Source of the DNA: DASQEH01 sp038237745
Lineage (GTDB): Bacteria; Actinomycetota; Actinomycetes; Propionibacteriales; Nocardioidaceae
Reading direction: 5' to 3'
DNA length: 64,000 nt
NCBI GenBank assembly: GCA_038237745.1
Contig: JBBRYJ010000001.1
Span: 558,001-622,000 of the forward strand
Shown: piece after piece, positions 34,199 to 42,972 of the stretch
Layout: each line of letters starts with the position of its first letter
How positions within the stretch are numbered: the first letter of the stretch is position 1
Position numbers and translations under genes: made by a program
Notes under the pieces: model-generated
Told to the model about the DNA's origin: nothing
The model's database searches: none
Seen by the model: only the letters and a program-made list of their open reading frames with translations

Positions 34199-36544
34199 GT
34201 GCGAGGATGGCGAGTCGTGACTCAGACGGGGCGGGTGTTCGATCCGGAGGCGGCGGCGCTGCGGCTCGCTGCGCCGCCGGGCAGGCGTGGCCGGTTGATC
34301 CACCTCGAGATGCGCCCAGGTCGCGACGCCCAGGCTGCGGAATGGCCGTCGTGGGTGCATCCAGCGGTGGTCGAGGCGGCGCGCGCGTCGGGTGTCATCG
34401 CGCTGTGGACGCACCAGGCGGAGGCGGCTTCACTTGCGTTCGACCGTCGGCACACCGTCATCGCGACCGGGACGGCGTCAGGCAAGTCGCTCGCGTACCT
34501 GGCGCCGACGTTGTCGTCCATCGCGCACAGCACCGAGAAGCCCGGCGCCCGCGGTGACACCGTGCTCTACCTGTCACCCACCAAGGCGCTTGCTCATGAC
34601 CAGCTCAGGGCTATGTCCACCTTGGCCGTCCGGGGTGTCCGAGCCACGACCTACGACGGTGACTCCGCGAGGGAGGAGCGCGACTGGACGCGCGACCATG
34701 CCAACTATGTGCTGACCAACCCCGACATGCTGCACCGGTCGATCCTTCCCGGACATGCGCGCTGGGCCCAGTTCCTGAGCTCGCTGCAGTTCGTCGTCGT
34801 AGACGAGTGCCACCACTACCGCGGAGTCTTCGGTGCGCACGTCGCCCAGATCATCCGCCGCCTCCGCAGGATCTCCGCCCACTACGGTGCCTCGCCCACC
34901 TTCGTGCTCGCGTCGGCGACCGCTGCGACGCCAGACGTGAGTGCCACCAGGCTGGTCGGCGAACCCGTCTTCCCCGTGACCGTGGACGGGTCGCCTCACG
35001 GCCCCACGGCGCTGGCACTGTGGGAGCCGCCGCTCACTTCGCTGCACGGCGAGAACGCGGCACCTGTACGGCGCTCGGCGGCGTCTGAGACGGCGGAACT
35101 GGTGGCCGACCTGGTCGCCGACGGCGTGCGCACACTGGCATTCGTGCGTAGCCGACGGGGTGCCGAGACGGTAGCGCTTCAGGCGCGGACCGCACTTGCC
35201 GCCGTCGACATGGACCTGGCAACCCGGGTAGCGCCTTATCGGGGCGGCTACCTCCCCGAGGACCGTCGTGAGCTGGAACAGCGGTTGAAGTCCGGCGACC
35301 TGCTGGCCGTGTCGGCGACCAATGCGCTCGAGCTGGGGATCGACATCGACGGTCTCGACGCGGTCGTGATGGCCGGGTTCCCCGGCACCAGGGCGTCGAT
35401 GTGGCAGCAGATCGGCCGCTCCGGGCGAGAGGGCCAGGGCGGTCTGGGGGTACTGGTCGCCCGGGACGACCCACTCGACACCTATCTCGTCACCCATCCC
35501 GACCAGCTCCTCGGAGCTCCGGTCGAAGCCACGGTGTTCGACCCCGCCAACCCCTACGTCGTGGCTCCCCACCTGTGCGCGGCCGCGCAGGAGCTGCCGC
35601 TGGAACCTGCGGACTTCGATCTCTTCGATGGTGACGTGGAATACCTCGTCGCCTCGCTGGAGCAGGCGGGATACCTCCGGCGGCGTACGCGCGGCTGGTT
35701 CTGGACCCGCCGCGACCGCGCAGCCGACCTTGCTGACATCAGGTCGAGCGGAGGAAACCCTGTGCGGATCGTCGAGGGGTCCACCGGCCGCCTCGTCGGG
35801 ACCGTCGACGCGGCCTCGGCGCACTCAGCCGTGCACGACGGCGCCGTGTACATACACATGGGAGAGACGTACCTCGTCGACCGACTCGACGTCGAGGAGG
35901 GAGTAGCCGTGCTCGAGCCGGCCAGGGTCGACTACGCGACCACGGCCAGAGAGATCACCGATATCCGCATCCTCGACGCCGATCTCGAGCAGGCGTGGGG
36001 AGAGGCGACCCTGTCGTTCGGCTCAGTCGAGGTGTCGTCGCAGGTTGTGTCATACCTGAGGCGCCGATCGATGACCGGCGAAGTGCTTGGAGAGGTGCCG
36101 CTCGACCTCCCCGCTCGTGACCTGGTGACGAAGGCCGTCTGGTGGACGCTGTCATCCGAGCAGCTCTCGCGGTCGGAGGTCGACCCTCGTGACCTACCCG
36201 GGGCTGCGCACGCTGCCGAGCATGCGTCCATCGGACTCCTCCCCTTGTTCGCAACGTGCGACCGCTGGGACATCGGTGGGGTATCGACAGTCAGGCACGA
36301 GGACACTGGCCTGCTTACGGTGTTCGTCTACGACGGCCATCCAGGTGGGGCGGGTTTTGCCGAACGCGGCTTCGCCGCGGCAGAGTCCTGGCTGAGCGCC
36401 ACGCGTGAGGCGATCACCTCATGTCGTTGTGCCGACGGATGCCCCTCCTGCGTGCAGTCGCCCAAGTGCGGTAACGCCAACAACCCGCTCGACAAGGGTG
36501 CCGCCGTGAAGATCCTCGACGTCCTGCTCGGTTCCGCGCGCTGA
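34199..36544 (+). CDS. DEAD/DEAH helicase of the MrfA/YprA type
   Basis: About 781 residues. Superfamily 2 motifs: GTASGKSLAYLAP (Walker A), LSPTKALAHDQ, DECHHYRG (DEAH-type motif II), ASATAATP (III), and motif VI in QIGRSGREGQ. The C-terminus has the DUF1998 region with four Cys (CRCADGCPSCVQSPKCGN), the zinc site of MrfA, a helicase implicated in mitomycin C repair in Bacillus. GTG 34199 (AAGGAAGG upstream) and GTG 34217 (GAGGA) are both plausible starts. It is followed by a LapA-like gene. Confidence 0.9.
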   Translation: MRGWRVVTQTGRVFDPEAAALRLAAPPGRRGRLIHLEMRPGRDAQAAEWPSWVHPAVVEAARASGVIALWTHQAEAASLAFDRRHTVIATGTASGKSLAYLAPTLSSIAHSTEKPGARGDTVLYLSPTKALAHDQLRAMSTLAVRGVRATTYDGDSAREERDWTRDHANYVLTNPDMLHRSILPGHARWAQFLSSLQFVVVDECHHYRGVFGAHVAQIIRRLRRISAHYGASPTFVLASATAATPDVSATRLVGEPVFPVTVDGSPHGPTALALWEPPLTSLHGENAAPVRRSAASETAELVADLVADGVRTLAFVRSRRGAETVALQARTALAAVDMDLATRVAPYRGGYLPEDRRELEQRLKSGDLLAVSATNALELGIDIDGLDAVVMAGFPGTRASMWQQIGRSGREGQGGLGVLVARDDPLDTYLVTHPDQLLGAPVEATVFDPANPYVVAPHLCAAAQELPLEPADFDLFDGDVEYLVASLEQAGYLRRRTRGWFWTRRDRAADLADIRSSGGNPVRIVEGSTGRLVGTVDAASAHSAVHDGAVYIHMGETYLVDRLDVEEGVAVLEPARVDYATTAREITDIRILDADLEQAWGEATLSFGSVEVSSQVVSYLRRRSMTGEVLGEVPLDLPARDLVTKAVWWTLSSEQLSRSEVDPRDLPGAAHAAEHASIGLLPLFATCDRWDIGGVSTVRHEDTGLLTVFVYDGHPGGAGFAERGFAAAESWLSATREAITSCRCADGCPSCVQSPKCGNANNPLDKGAAVKILDVLLGSAR

Positions 36545-36699
36545 TGACACTGCTCTACTTCATGGTCCGCTGTCCTCGGTCAGTCGTCCTCGGGGTGCTG
36601 TCTCCGGCTCCCCATCCCAACCCCTTGGATTCCTTACCTGCCGTTGGGTCGCTGCGAGGAGGGCGGCGTGCGGGCCGGTGTCGTGGGACACTCGGAGGC

Positions 36700-37137
36700 A
36701 TGATCGCGTTGGGTGTGTTCGTGCTCGTCATCGTGGGCCTTGCGAGTCTCGCGGTCGTCTTTCGCGGTGGCGATCCGGTCACCATCGACCTGCACTTCTT
36801 CACCATCAAGACCACTGCAGGATTCGTCTTTCTCGCGGGTGCCGTCGCGCTCGCGCTCGTCGCGTTCGGGCTCTCGCTCTTGTGGGAGGGCCTTAAGCGT
36901 GGCCGCAAGCGACGCAAGGAGACCAAGAGCCTGCGAAGCCGGGCCGAGGCTACTGAGTCTTCCGCGAGTACCGGCGGCTCCTCCGGGGAGTCAGGCCCCG
37001 CGACTGGCTCAGGCTCCCAGGCTGGTGGAGCGGTTCCCGCGAACCGGCCCCCGACCGACACCACAGGCGGGTCGTCCGGCACGGCGGAGCGGTCGGGGCC
37101 GGACGACCACTTCGACACGACCCCCCGGGACCACTGA
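36700..37137 (+). CDS. LapA-domain small membrane protein
   Basis: 145 residues with two transmembrane helices (about 1-20 and 38-60) separated by GGDPVTIDLHFFTIKTT, the pattern of LapA/DUF1049 proteins. A basic stretch (RGRKRRKE) follows the second helix and the last ~65 residues are a disordered Ser/Gly/Thr-rich tail. The longer frame upstream is not used, because the ATG at 36700 follows GGAGG and begins the first helix. Function unknown; LapA proteins affect envelope assembly in other bacteria. Confidence 0.7.
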   Translation: MIALGVFVLVIVGLASLAVVFRGGDPVTIDLHFFTIKTTAGFVFLAGAVALALVAFGLSLLWEGLKRGRKRRKETKSLRSRAEATESSASTGGSSGESGPATGSGSQAGGAVPANRPPTDTTGGSSGTAERSGPDDHFDTTPRDH

Positions 37138-37204
37138 CCGCGATCAGATCCGCGTCGATCGGTTCTCGGTGTGCGCCTAGTCAGTGCAGCGTCTCTGCTG
37201 CTCA

Positions 37205-37330
37205 CGGGTCTGCTCCCGCCGGGTCAGGGTCTGCTCCCGCCGGGTCAACGGCCAGCTCCCGCCGGGTCAACGGCCAGCTCCCCCCGGGTCAACGGCCAGC
37301 TCTCGCCGGGTCAAGGGCCTGCTCTCGCCG
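37205..37330. repeat. Tandem 21-22 bp repeat array, about six units
   Basis: Units of the form CGGGTCAACGGCCAGCTCCCGC repeat between the convergent LapA-like and Rv3654c-like genes, reaching the stop codon of the latter. The central units are nearly identical, while the outer ones are shorter or changed. The 22-bp period is not a multiple of three, so the array is not coding. There are no unique spacers, so it is a minisatellite and not a CRISPR. Confidence 0.8.
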
Positions 37331-37673
37331 CCGACGTGAGGGAGCCGTCGAGCCCGAAGGGTAGAGCGATGGACCCGGTGAGTGTCACGATCACGTCGCT
37401 CCCTTCGAGTCGGCATCTGCTCAGAGCCGCCTCGTTGGCCTGGGCGATGACGGCGGCCACCGCACATCCGTCACCTCCACGTTGGAGCCGCGCCGCGCCC
37501 GACAACGAGGAAAGGTCGGCCGCACCATCAAGGTGATGCTGCGCGGACATGATGGCCGCTGCGACCACGCCGAGCCAGCCGACCATCGCCGTGACGAAGA
37601 TCCATGTCAATCCCCACACTGTCGCCACCCCGTCGTCGCGACGGGTGTGGGCCTCAACTCCCATCGGTGGCAC
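37311..37673 (-). CDS. Rv3654c-family TadE-like pilus locus protein
   Basis: 120 residues. An N-terminal DDGVATVWGLTWIFVTAMVGWL segment (given here as overlapping parts: DDGVATVWGL, then a hydrophobic helix) resembles the cleaved prepilin-like start of TadE/TadG-type minor pilins, and the gene occupies the Rv3654c position at the end of the tad operon. It overlaps the preceding TadE gene by 20 bp. The protein ends inside the tandem repeat array, so its last few codons may vary among relatives. Confidence 0.7.
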   Translation of the reverse strand: MPPMGVEAHTRRDDGVATVWGLTWIFVTAMVGWLGVVAAAIMSAQHHLDGAADLSSLSGAARLQRGGDGCAVAAVIAQANEAALSRCRLEGSDVIVTLTGSIALPFGLDGSLTSAARAGP

Positions 37674-38028
37674 CGCCCTCGATCTCCACGGTGGAGCTGG
37701 AGGCGACGGTAGTAGACGGCATCGGCAGCAGCAGCCAGCCTGGAGCCACCGCTTTGATGGTCACCGTCACCGTCACCCCCACGGCTGACTCGGCGAAGGT
37801 CACGTCTGAGGCGCCGGGGGCGGTACGACGTGCGGCGGCGACAGCAGCCTGTTCGTCCTCACCTCGCGCCAACGCTCTGGCGGCGTCGCGCGCCGCGTCA
37901 ACGGCTCGCACCTGGGCGACTCCCAGCAAGACCATCCAGACCAGGACCAGGCTGAACGCTGCAATCAGGGGCAGCACCATCGCCGCCTCGGCGGTGACTG
38001 TGCCGCGTTGGTCTCTCTCGGGCCTCAT
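37654..38028 (-). CDS. TadE-family minor pilin (Rv3655c-like)
   Basis: 124 residues. RGTVTAEAAMVLPLIAAFSLVL is split by the expected prepilin site before a conserved Glu-containing helix (TAEAAMVLP), as in TadE proteins. The body after residue ~45 is a short globular domain. It would be a pseudopilin of the Flp/tad system, assembled by the TadA-C machinery encoded upstream. Confidence 0.8.
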   Translation of the reverse strand: MRPERDQRGTVTAEAAMVLPLIAAFSLVLVWMVLLGVAQVRAVDAARDAARALARGEDEQAAVAAARRTAPGASDVTFAESAVGVTVTVTIKAVAPGWLLLPMPSTTVASSSTVEIEGGATDGS

Positions 38029-38084
38029 CGGTCAATCCGTTCCGAGCGGGGCGAGTCGGCATGACGCGCCCCCGCTCCTGGTCG

Positions 38085-38285
38085 TCAGAAGGGCAGCAGG
38101 TCGGTGATGCTCGAGAAGATGCCCTCGAGAAGGCTCCGCCCGAGGTCGGACGTGAGCAGCTTGAACAGCAGGCCCGCGAAGCCGCAGGCCGACACCGTCC
38201 CGACGGCGTACTCAGCGGTGGTCATTCCCCCCTCTCCGCGTGGGTGGTGGGTTGCGACATCGGCGGGGGCGACGGGGTGTGGCAT
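38085..38285 (-). CDS. Flp-type major pilin, DUF4244 family
   Basis: 66 residues. GEGGMTTAEYAVGTVSACGFA has the Flp prepilin pattern: Gly at the cleavage site, Glu at position 5 of the mature protein (MTTAE) and a hydrophobic helix. The C-terminal part is short, as in actinobacterial DUF4244 pilins. It corresponds to Rv3656c. No prepilin peptidase gene is in the window. Confidence 0.85.
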   Translation of the reverse strand: MPHPVAPADVATHHPRGEGGMTTAEYAVGTVSACGFAGLLFKLLTSDLGRSLLEGIFSSITDLLPF

Positions 38286-38434
38286 GACGGACGGCCTTTC
38301 GCTGGTCTCGGACTGTCGGCCCGAGAGTTGGAGTGGTTGATGCGTCCAGCCTCTGGTGCGGAACTCGGCCGAACCAGCGGCGCCGTCGATGTTGTTGACA
38401 GCCAGGCCGAAGGATCGTGGCTGGGGAGAACGCG

Positions 38435-39175
38435 TCAGAGCACGAGGTTGGAGAACGCCCCAGCGATGGTCGGGACAACGCCGATCAGCATGAATGCGGG
38501 GAGGAAGCAGGCGGCGAGCGGTGCGGCGGCCTTGACGCCCACGTTGCGGGCTCGAAGCTGTGTCTCGGTCCGGCGCTCGCGTCTGCGGTCCTGAGCGAGT
38601 CGAGTGAGCCCGTCAACCACCGGAGCACCAGACTCCAGGGTCCTGAGCATGGTTCGAGCCAGCGAGCTCATGTGGGGGTCGGCAGCGATACGTCGCCACT
38701 CGTTCAGCGGTTCTGCACCGAGCGCTAGTCGGGAGGTCAGCGAGTCGAGCCGTTCACCCAGAGTTCCGCCAACCGCTCGAGAGACGAGGTGCAGTGAGTC
38801 GTCGACCGGTCTGCCCACGCTTGCGCAGGCAGCGAGCAGGTCCGCAGCCAGGGGCAGGTCACGAGATATCTCTTCACGGGCCCGCGCGGCTCCCGGTGAC
38901 TCGAGCCGGCCGACCCACCAGCTCAAGGCGAGCCCCGCCGGTAGGCCGACAAGAGCCGACAACCAGCCTGATAACAGCCAGCCAACTGCCGAACAGGCGC
39001 TTACGCACATCACCGAGCGCAGACGAGGATTGTCGACAGGCAAGCGGAGTCCGGTCTTGCTCGGGGCGGAGGCGGGGCTCTGTGGCGCAAGCCGGGCCAG
39101 CCGGCCCCCGTTGCCGCCACCAAGGAGGCACCAGACCAGGGCGAAGACGCTCCCGCCCACCACGGCGACCATCAC
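38435..39175 (-). CDS. Tad secretion membrane protein TadC-like
   Basis: 246 residues. A type II secretion system F domain (about residues 95-240) with EEISRDLPLAADLLAACASVGRP and a final hydrophobic pair of helices. It corresponds to Rv3657c. With TadB it forms the inner-membrane platform of the Flp pilus assembly system. A 58-bp gap separates it from tadB and about 150 bp from the pilin gene, leaving room for a pilin promoter. Confidence 0.85.
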   Translation of the reverse strand: MMVAVVGGSVFALVWCLLGGGNGGRLARLAPQSPASAPSKTGLRLPVDNPRLRSVMCVSACSAVGWLLSGWLSALVGLPAGLALSWWVGRLESPGAARAREEISRDLPLAADLLAACASVGRPVDDSLHLVSRAVGGTLGERLDSLTSRLALGAEPLNEWRRIAADPHMSSLARTMLRTLESGAPVVDGLTRLAQDRRRERRTETQLRARNVGVKAAAPLAACFLPAFMLIGVVPTIAGAFSNLVL

Positions 39176-39233
39176 CTATCCCGGCGCCGAGGGGCGAGCC
39201 GCTCTCCATCCGCAGATCGCAAGGCGACCATCC

Positions 39234-40043
39234 CTACCCCTCCGCCGAGGCGGCGAGCCGCTCTACCCAGAAGATTCCCAGGCACGCGAGAGCCGATCCG
39301 AGGCCTAGGCACAGCAACCCGACATTCGTGGACAGGAGAAACGTGATCGGTCGAGCACCCATGGATGATCCGAGAGCCAATCCGAAGACGGGCAGAACCG
39401 CCAGGAGTCTGGCGGTCGCCCGAGGTGGTCCCAGGCAGGCGGTCACCTCGGAACGAGCCTCGTCGTCGCTTCGTAGGCCGGCGGCGATCCGCTCCAGCAC
39501 CGTCGCGAGCGCGGCGCCAGACTGGTGGGCGACCTCCCATCCGGCCGCCACTGCACGCAGGCCCTCAGCGCCCTGAGCCGTTGCCGCCCGGCGTATCGCC
39601 TCGGGAACGTCTCCGCCGAGTCGGGCAGCCGACACGACGCTCGCCCACTCCGCCCGCGTAACGAAGGAACGCTCCAACACCTGTAGGGCCGGCAACCCTG
39701 CCCGGAGCTCGGCTGACAGCGCGTCGCAGACCTCGATGACCGCCACCTGCCTCGCCCGCCGCTGACCCCGCATACTCACGTCCCGGACGACTCTGCGCAG
39801 GACGATGCCTGCCATCAAGCCCCCAAGGCCAAAGGCGATGGGTAGCAGAGTGCCGACCACCGCCAGCCAGCCGACGCAGACGATCACCGCTCCCGCCGCC
39901 GCACTCAGCTTGGACGGGCGCCAGACCAGGCGCGGCCCATGGGAGGCATCCACGGAGATCCGGTGCAGGGTGTCCCTGCCGCGGGTCGAGGTCCAGACGG
40001 CTCCGAACGCGGCCACGAAGGCTGCCGCGGCCCATCCGGTCAT
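39234..40043 (-). CDS. Tad secretion membrane protein TadB-like
   Basis: 269 residues. Two N-terminal helices, then a T2SSF domain (VCDALSAELRAGLPALQVLE, GWEVAHQSGAALATVLERIA) and two more helices near the C-terminus. It overlaps the ATPase gene by ATGA. It corresponds to Rv3658c. It is a platform protein of the pilus assembly machine. Confidence 0.85.
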   Translation of the reverse strand: MTGWAAAAFVAAFGAVWTSTRGRDTLHRISVDASHGPRLVWRPSKLSAAAGAVIVCVGWLAVVGTLLPIAFGLGGLMAGIVLRRVVRDVSMRGQRRARQVAVIEVCDALSAELRAGLPALQVLERSFVTRAEWASVVSAARLGGDVPEAIRRAATAQGAEGLRAVAAGWEVAHQSGAALATVLERIAAGLRSDDEARSEVTACLGPPRATARLLAVLPVFGLALGSSMGARPITFLLSTNVGLLCLGLGSALACLGIFWVERLAASAEG

Positions 40044-41203
40044 GATCTGCTTCTGTCGATGAGGCGCTCGAGGAGCTCACAGGACGGGCCCGCCGATGCA
40101 GGCCCGTTCCGCAGAAACTGGACCGCAGTTGAGACCTCTACGAGGCCGTCACTCTGACGCGACAAGGTGGCGATCTCGATGACGCGCCTGATGCCGTCGG
40201 TCTCACGCCGCAGATGGATGATGACCTGGACCGCAGCTGCCAGTTGCGAGTGCACGGCCTCACGGTGGAGACCGGCTGCCACGCCGAGCGCCTCCAGGCG
40301 CGCTGGGACGTCGCGCCCAGCGTTGGCATGGAGCGTGCCGCACCCCCCTTCGTGGCCAGTGTTCAGGGCAGCGAGCAGATCCACCACCTCGGCGCCTCGA
40401 ACCTCTCCTACGACCAGACGGTCCGGACGCATCCGGAGTGCTTGGCGGACCAGGTCCCGCACCGTGATCTCACCAGCACCTTCGACGTTCGGCTGGCGCG
40501 ACTCGAGTGAGACGACGTGGTCGTGACGGGGCCGCAGCTCGGTGGCGTCCTCGACGACCACGATGCGTTCACGGCTGGGAACATACGACAACAATGCCGA
40601 GAGGAGCGTCGTCTTCCCGCTCCCCGTACCGCCAGAGACGAGGAAGGCGATCTTCGAACGGATGATGTCGCGAAGCAGGTCGGCACCTCGCTGGTCGACC
40701 GTGCGGGCTGCCACGAGCTCTTTGAGCGTCATCGCCCGACGCGCCTGCACCCGGATAGCCAGGCAGGTGCCGGGACGTGCGACCGGTGAGAGAACGGCGT
40801 GGAACCGGTTGCCGTCGCGAAGACGGACGTCCACGTATGGCGAGGCGTCGTCGAGGCGCCTGCCGGCCGACGAGGCCAGTCGCTGGGCGAGCCTTCGCAC
40901 CGCCCCGTCGTCGGTGAACGTCGTGTCGGTGAGCTGGAGTCCCAAGCCGCGGTCCACATACACGGCCCGAGGCCCGTTGACGAGGATGTCGGTCACGCCG
41001 TCGAGCCGCAGAAGCTCGTCGAGCGGGCCTGCGCCGACGGAATCGCGCCGAAGGGCATCCACTACCTCGAGGACAGCGGAGTCGCCCACCAGGTGACCAT
41101 CCGTGCGCAAGACATCCGCCACCCTCGCCGGGGTCAGCCCACCGCCCCCCTCAGCGAGGCTGGCTCGGACCCGCTCGAGCAGGTCGTCGTCCACCGGTGT
41201 CAC
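40040..41203 (-). CDS. Tad/CpaF-type secretion ATPase
   Basis: 387 residues. Walker A GGTGSGKTTLLSALL (about residue 190), the Asp/Glu boxes (VVVEDATEL), and MRPDRLVVGEVRGAEVVDLL with GHEGGCGTLHAN are the TadA/CpaF signature. It powers Flp pilus assembly. GTG 41203 is preferred to the far upstream ATG because it makes the usual GTGA overlap with the preceding ssd gene and the upstream extension has no domain character. Confidence 0.93.
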   Translation of the reverse strand: MTPVDDDLLERVRASLAEGGGGLTPARVADVLRTDGHLVGDSAVLEVVDALRRDSVGAGPLDELLRLDGVTDILVNGPRAVYVDRGLGLQLTDTTFTDDGAVRRLAQRLASSAGRRLDDASPYVDVRLRDGNRFHAVLSPVARPGTCLAIRVQARRAMTLKELVAARTVDQRGADLLRDIIRSKIAFLVSGGTGSGKTTLLSALLSYVPSRERIVVVEDATELRPRHDHVVSLESRQPNVEGAGEITVRDLVRQALRMRPDRLVVGEVRGAEVVDLLAALNTGHEGGCGTLHANAGRDVPARLEALGVAAGLHREAVHSQLAAAVQVIIHLRRETDGIRRVIEIATLSRQSDGLVEVSTAVQFLRNGPASAGPSCELLERLIDRSRS

Positions 41204-42297
41204 CGGGCTCTCCGGACTTTTCCAGGTCGCCCTGGACCGGCTTCGAGCAGGTCCGCGAGCAGTCTGGAGCAGGGGCGGGAGAGGCCTCGCTGCGCCAGTG
41301 GTCCTACACCGGTATCGATCGCGCGTGTGACGCCTCGTCGCGTGGGGACAGTTGCAGCAAGCGGGATCCGCAAGGACGACGCGACTGCCTCGGCGTCGAG
41401 ATCGGCACCCCGCGTACGACGGACCACCAGCCTGACGTCGCCACAGACTGCCTCCACTGATCGCAGCAGTCGACCTGCCCCGGCCGTGGACCGCACGTCG
41501 GGCGTACAGACGACAAGCAACGTGTCGAGGGCCAGAAGCGCCACTGTGGTGTATGCGTCCACAACCCTTGGCAGGTCGATGACGACGACACCTGAACCTC
41601 GCTGAGCGGCAGCGAGCACGCTCGCCAGGGCGGCCGGGTCGAGCGCTGCCGTGTCGGCTCGATCCCACGACAGAACTGCCAGACCGTCGGCATCAGGAAG
41701 AGCTGCACGCAGAGCCCCGGCGCTGACCCGGCCATGAGTGGCCGACACGTCAGGCCATCTCAGCCCTGGTGCGGACTCGCAGCCCACGACCAACTCGATC
41801 CCTCCGCCGAACGGGTCGAGGTCGACCAACAGGGTCGCAGGACCTCTCCGCGCGCCGGTGAGCGCGAGCGCGGCCGCGAGTGTCGAGGCGCCGGCACCCC
41901 CTCGGGCACCGATCACTCCCACCGTGGTCGCGCGGGTCGGACTGCCGTCGACCGCGTCGGCCAAGCGCTCCACCAGCTCAGAGTCTTCATCAGGCACCAC
42001 GATGACGTTGCCGGCGCGGATCGCCACGGCGTCACGCCACATCTGCCCCGTTTGGGGGGCGTGGCCCACCAGGCTGACGTTCGGACGCAGTGGAAGCTGG
42101 AGTCCTGCGACCTCGTCGGCGCAGTCGGCTCCGACCAGGACGCAGACTGCCGCGACCCAGTTCCGCCGCGCGAGTCTCGGCTCTCCGGTGACATCCGGCG
42201 TCACCGCTGCTGCAGCACATAGGCGGAGGACTTGGTCGCGAAGGCCGGTGTCTCGCGTCACCACCAGCGGACCGGTCGCTGCCACGCTCTCACCCAT
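41200..42297 (-). CDS. ssd: Ssd/CpaE-like MinD-family ATPase (Rv3660c-like)
   Basis: 365 residues. The N-terminal ~115 residues form a receiver-like domain. The ATPase domain has GARGGAGAST (130-139), which has the place of the MinD/ParA deviant Walker A but lacks both lysines. DLDPFGGGIELVVG and VVVIDLPRVVD follow. These features match the septum-site-determining protein Ssd at the head of mycobacterial tad loci. Loss of the lysines suggests weak or no ATP hydrolysis. The ATG at 42297 fits the domain start. First gene of the tad operon. Confidence 0.85.
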   Translation of the reverse strand: MGESVAATGPLVVTRDTGLRDQVLRLCAAAAVTPDVTGEPRLARRNWVAAVCVLVGADCADEVAGLQLPLRPNVSLVGHAPQTGQMWRDAVAIRAGNVIVVPDEDSELVERLADAVDGSPTRATTVGVIGARGGAGASTLAAALALTGARRGPATLLVDLDPFGGGIELVVGCESAPGLRWPDVSATHGRVSAGALRAALPDADGLAVLSWDRADTAALDPAALASVLAAAQRGSGVVVIDLPRVVDAYTTVALLALDTLLVVCTPDVRSTAGAGRLLRSVEAVCGDVRLVVRRTRGADLDAEAVASSLRIPLAATVPTRRGVTRAIDTGVGPLAQRGLSRPCSRLLADLLEAGPGRPGKVRRAR

Positions 42298-42438
42298 GCA
42301 CACATGGTGGAGCGGGCGGTGGTCGACCGGCCGTACCACGGGGACTCTGTGGAGATCCGGGTCACCAGACGCTGGCTGTGGACGGGGTGTCGGTACCGTC
42401 CGACTCTTGCGAAGGTTCGGCGCAGCGGGAGGCGGCAC

Positions 42439-42825
42439 ATGAGACTGCTGACGATCGACCACGACAGCGTGGTGCCACCCCTCGAGCAGCTGAGGACCCA
42501 GGTCGCGGCGATGACGGTCACCGGGGAGCTCGAACCGGGGCAGAAGCTCCCGACTGTCCGTCAGCTTGCCTCCGATCTAGGCCTGGCGGCGAACACGGTC
42601 GCACGCGCATACCGCGAGCTCGAAGCCGACGGCATCATCTCCACTCAAGGTCGCCGAGGGACGTTCGTGCGCAGCACCTTCTTCGAGCAACATGCCTCGG
42701 TCAATCGCGAGGCGGCCGCCCGCGCAGCCGCGATGAGCTTTACGAAGACGGCCCGACGCAGCGGCATGTCGCTTGCTGAGGCCACCCGGCTCGTGGAGGC
42801 AGCCTGGCCCCGCACCACCGGCTGA
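42439..42825 (+). CDS. GntR-family transcriptional regulator (short, YtrA-like)
   Basis: 128 residues. The winged helix covers residues ~10-75 (LEPGQKLPTVRQLASDLGLA, TVARAYRELEADGIISTQGR). Only ~50 residues follow, so there is no UTRA or FadR ligand domain, as in YtrA-type regulators. GGGAGG precedes the ATG. It is divergent from the tad operon across 141 bp and may regulate it, though that is only positional inference. Confidence 0.88.
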   Translation: MRLLTIDHDSVVPPLEQLRTQVAAMTVTGELEPGQKLPTVRQLASDLGLAANTVARAYRELEADGIISTQGRRGTFVRSTFFEQHASVNREAAARAAAMSFTKTARRSGMSLAEATRLVEAAWPRTTG

Positions 42826-42972
42826 GTTTCGCCGTGGCCATGACTGCCTCGCGAGAAGGCGTACGCACGGGAGCTAGGCACAGTCGAGTGATCGGCGGTA
42901 CAAGCTCTGAAAGTCCACGACCTGCCCCTCCTGCGGTCGTATCCTCGATGTACAGGGCCGCTAAGGAGGTGC

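Noticed and set aside
37205..37330. Possible CRISPR array
   Set aside because: The units are contiguous with no unique spacers, and no cas gene is in the window.
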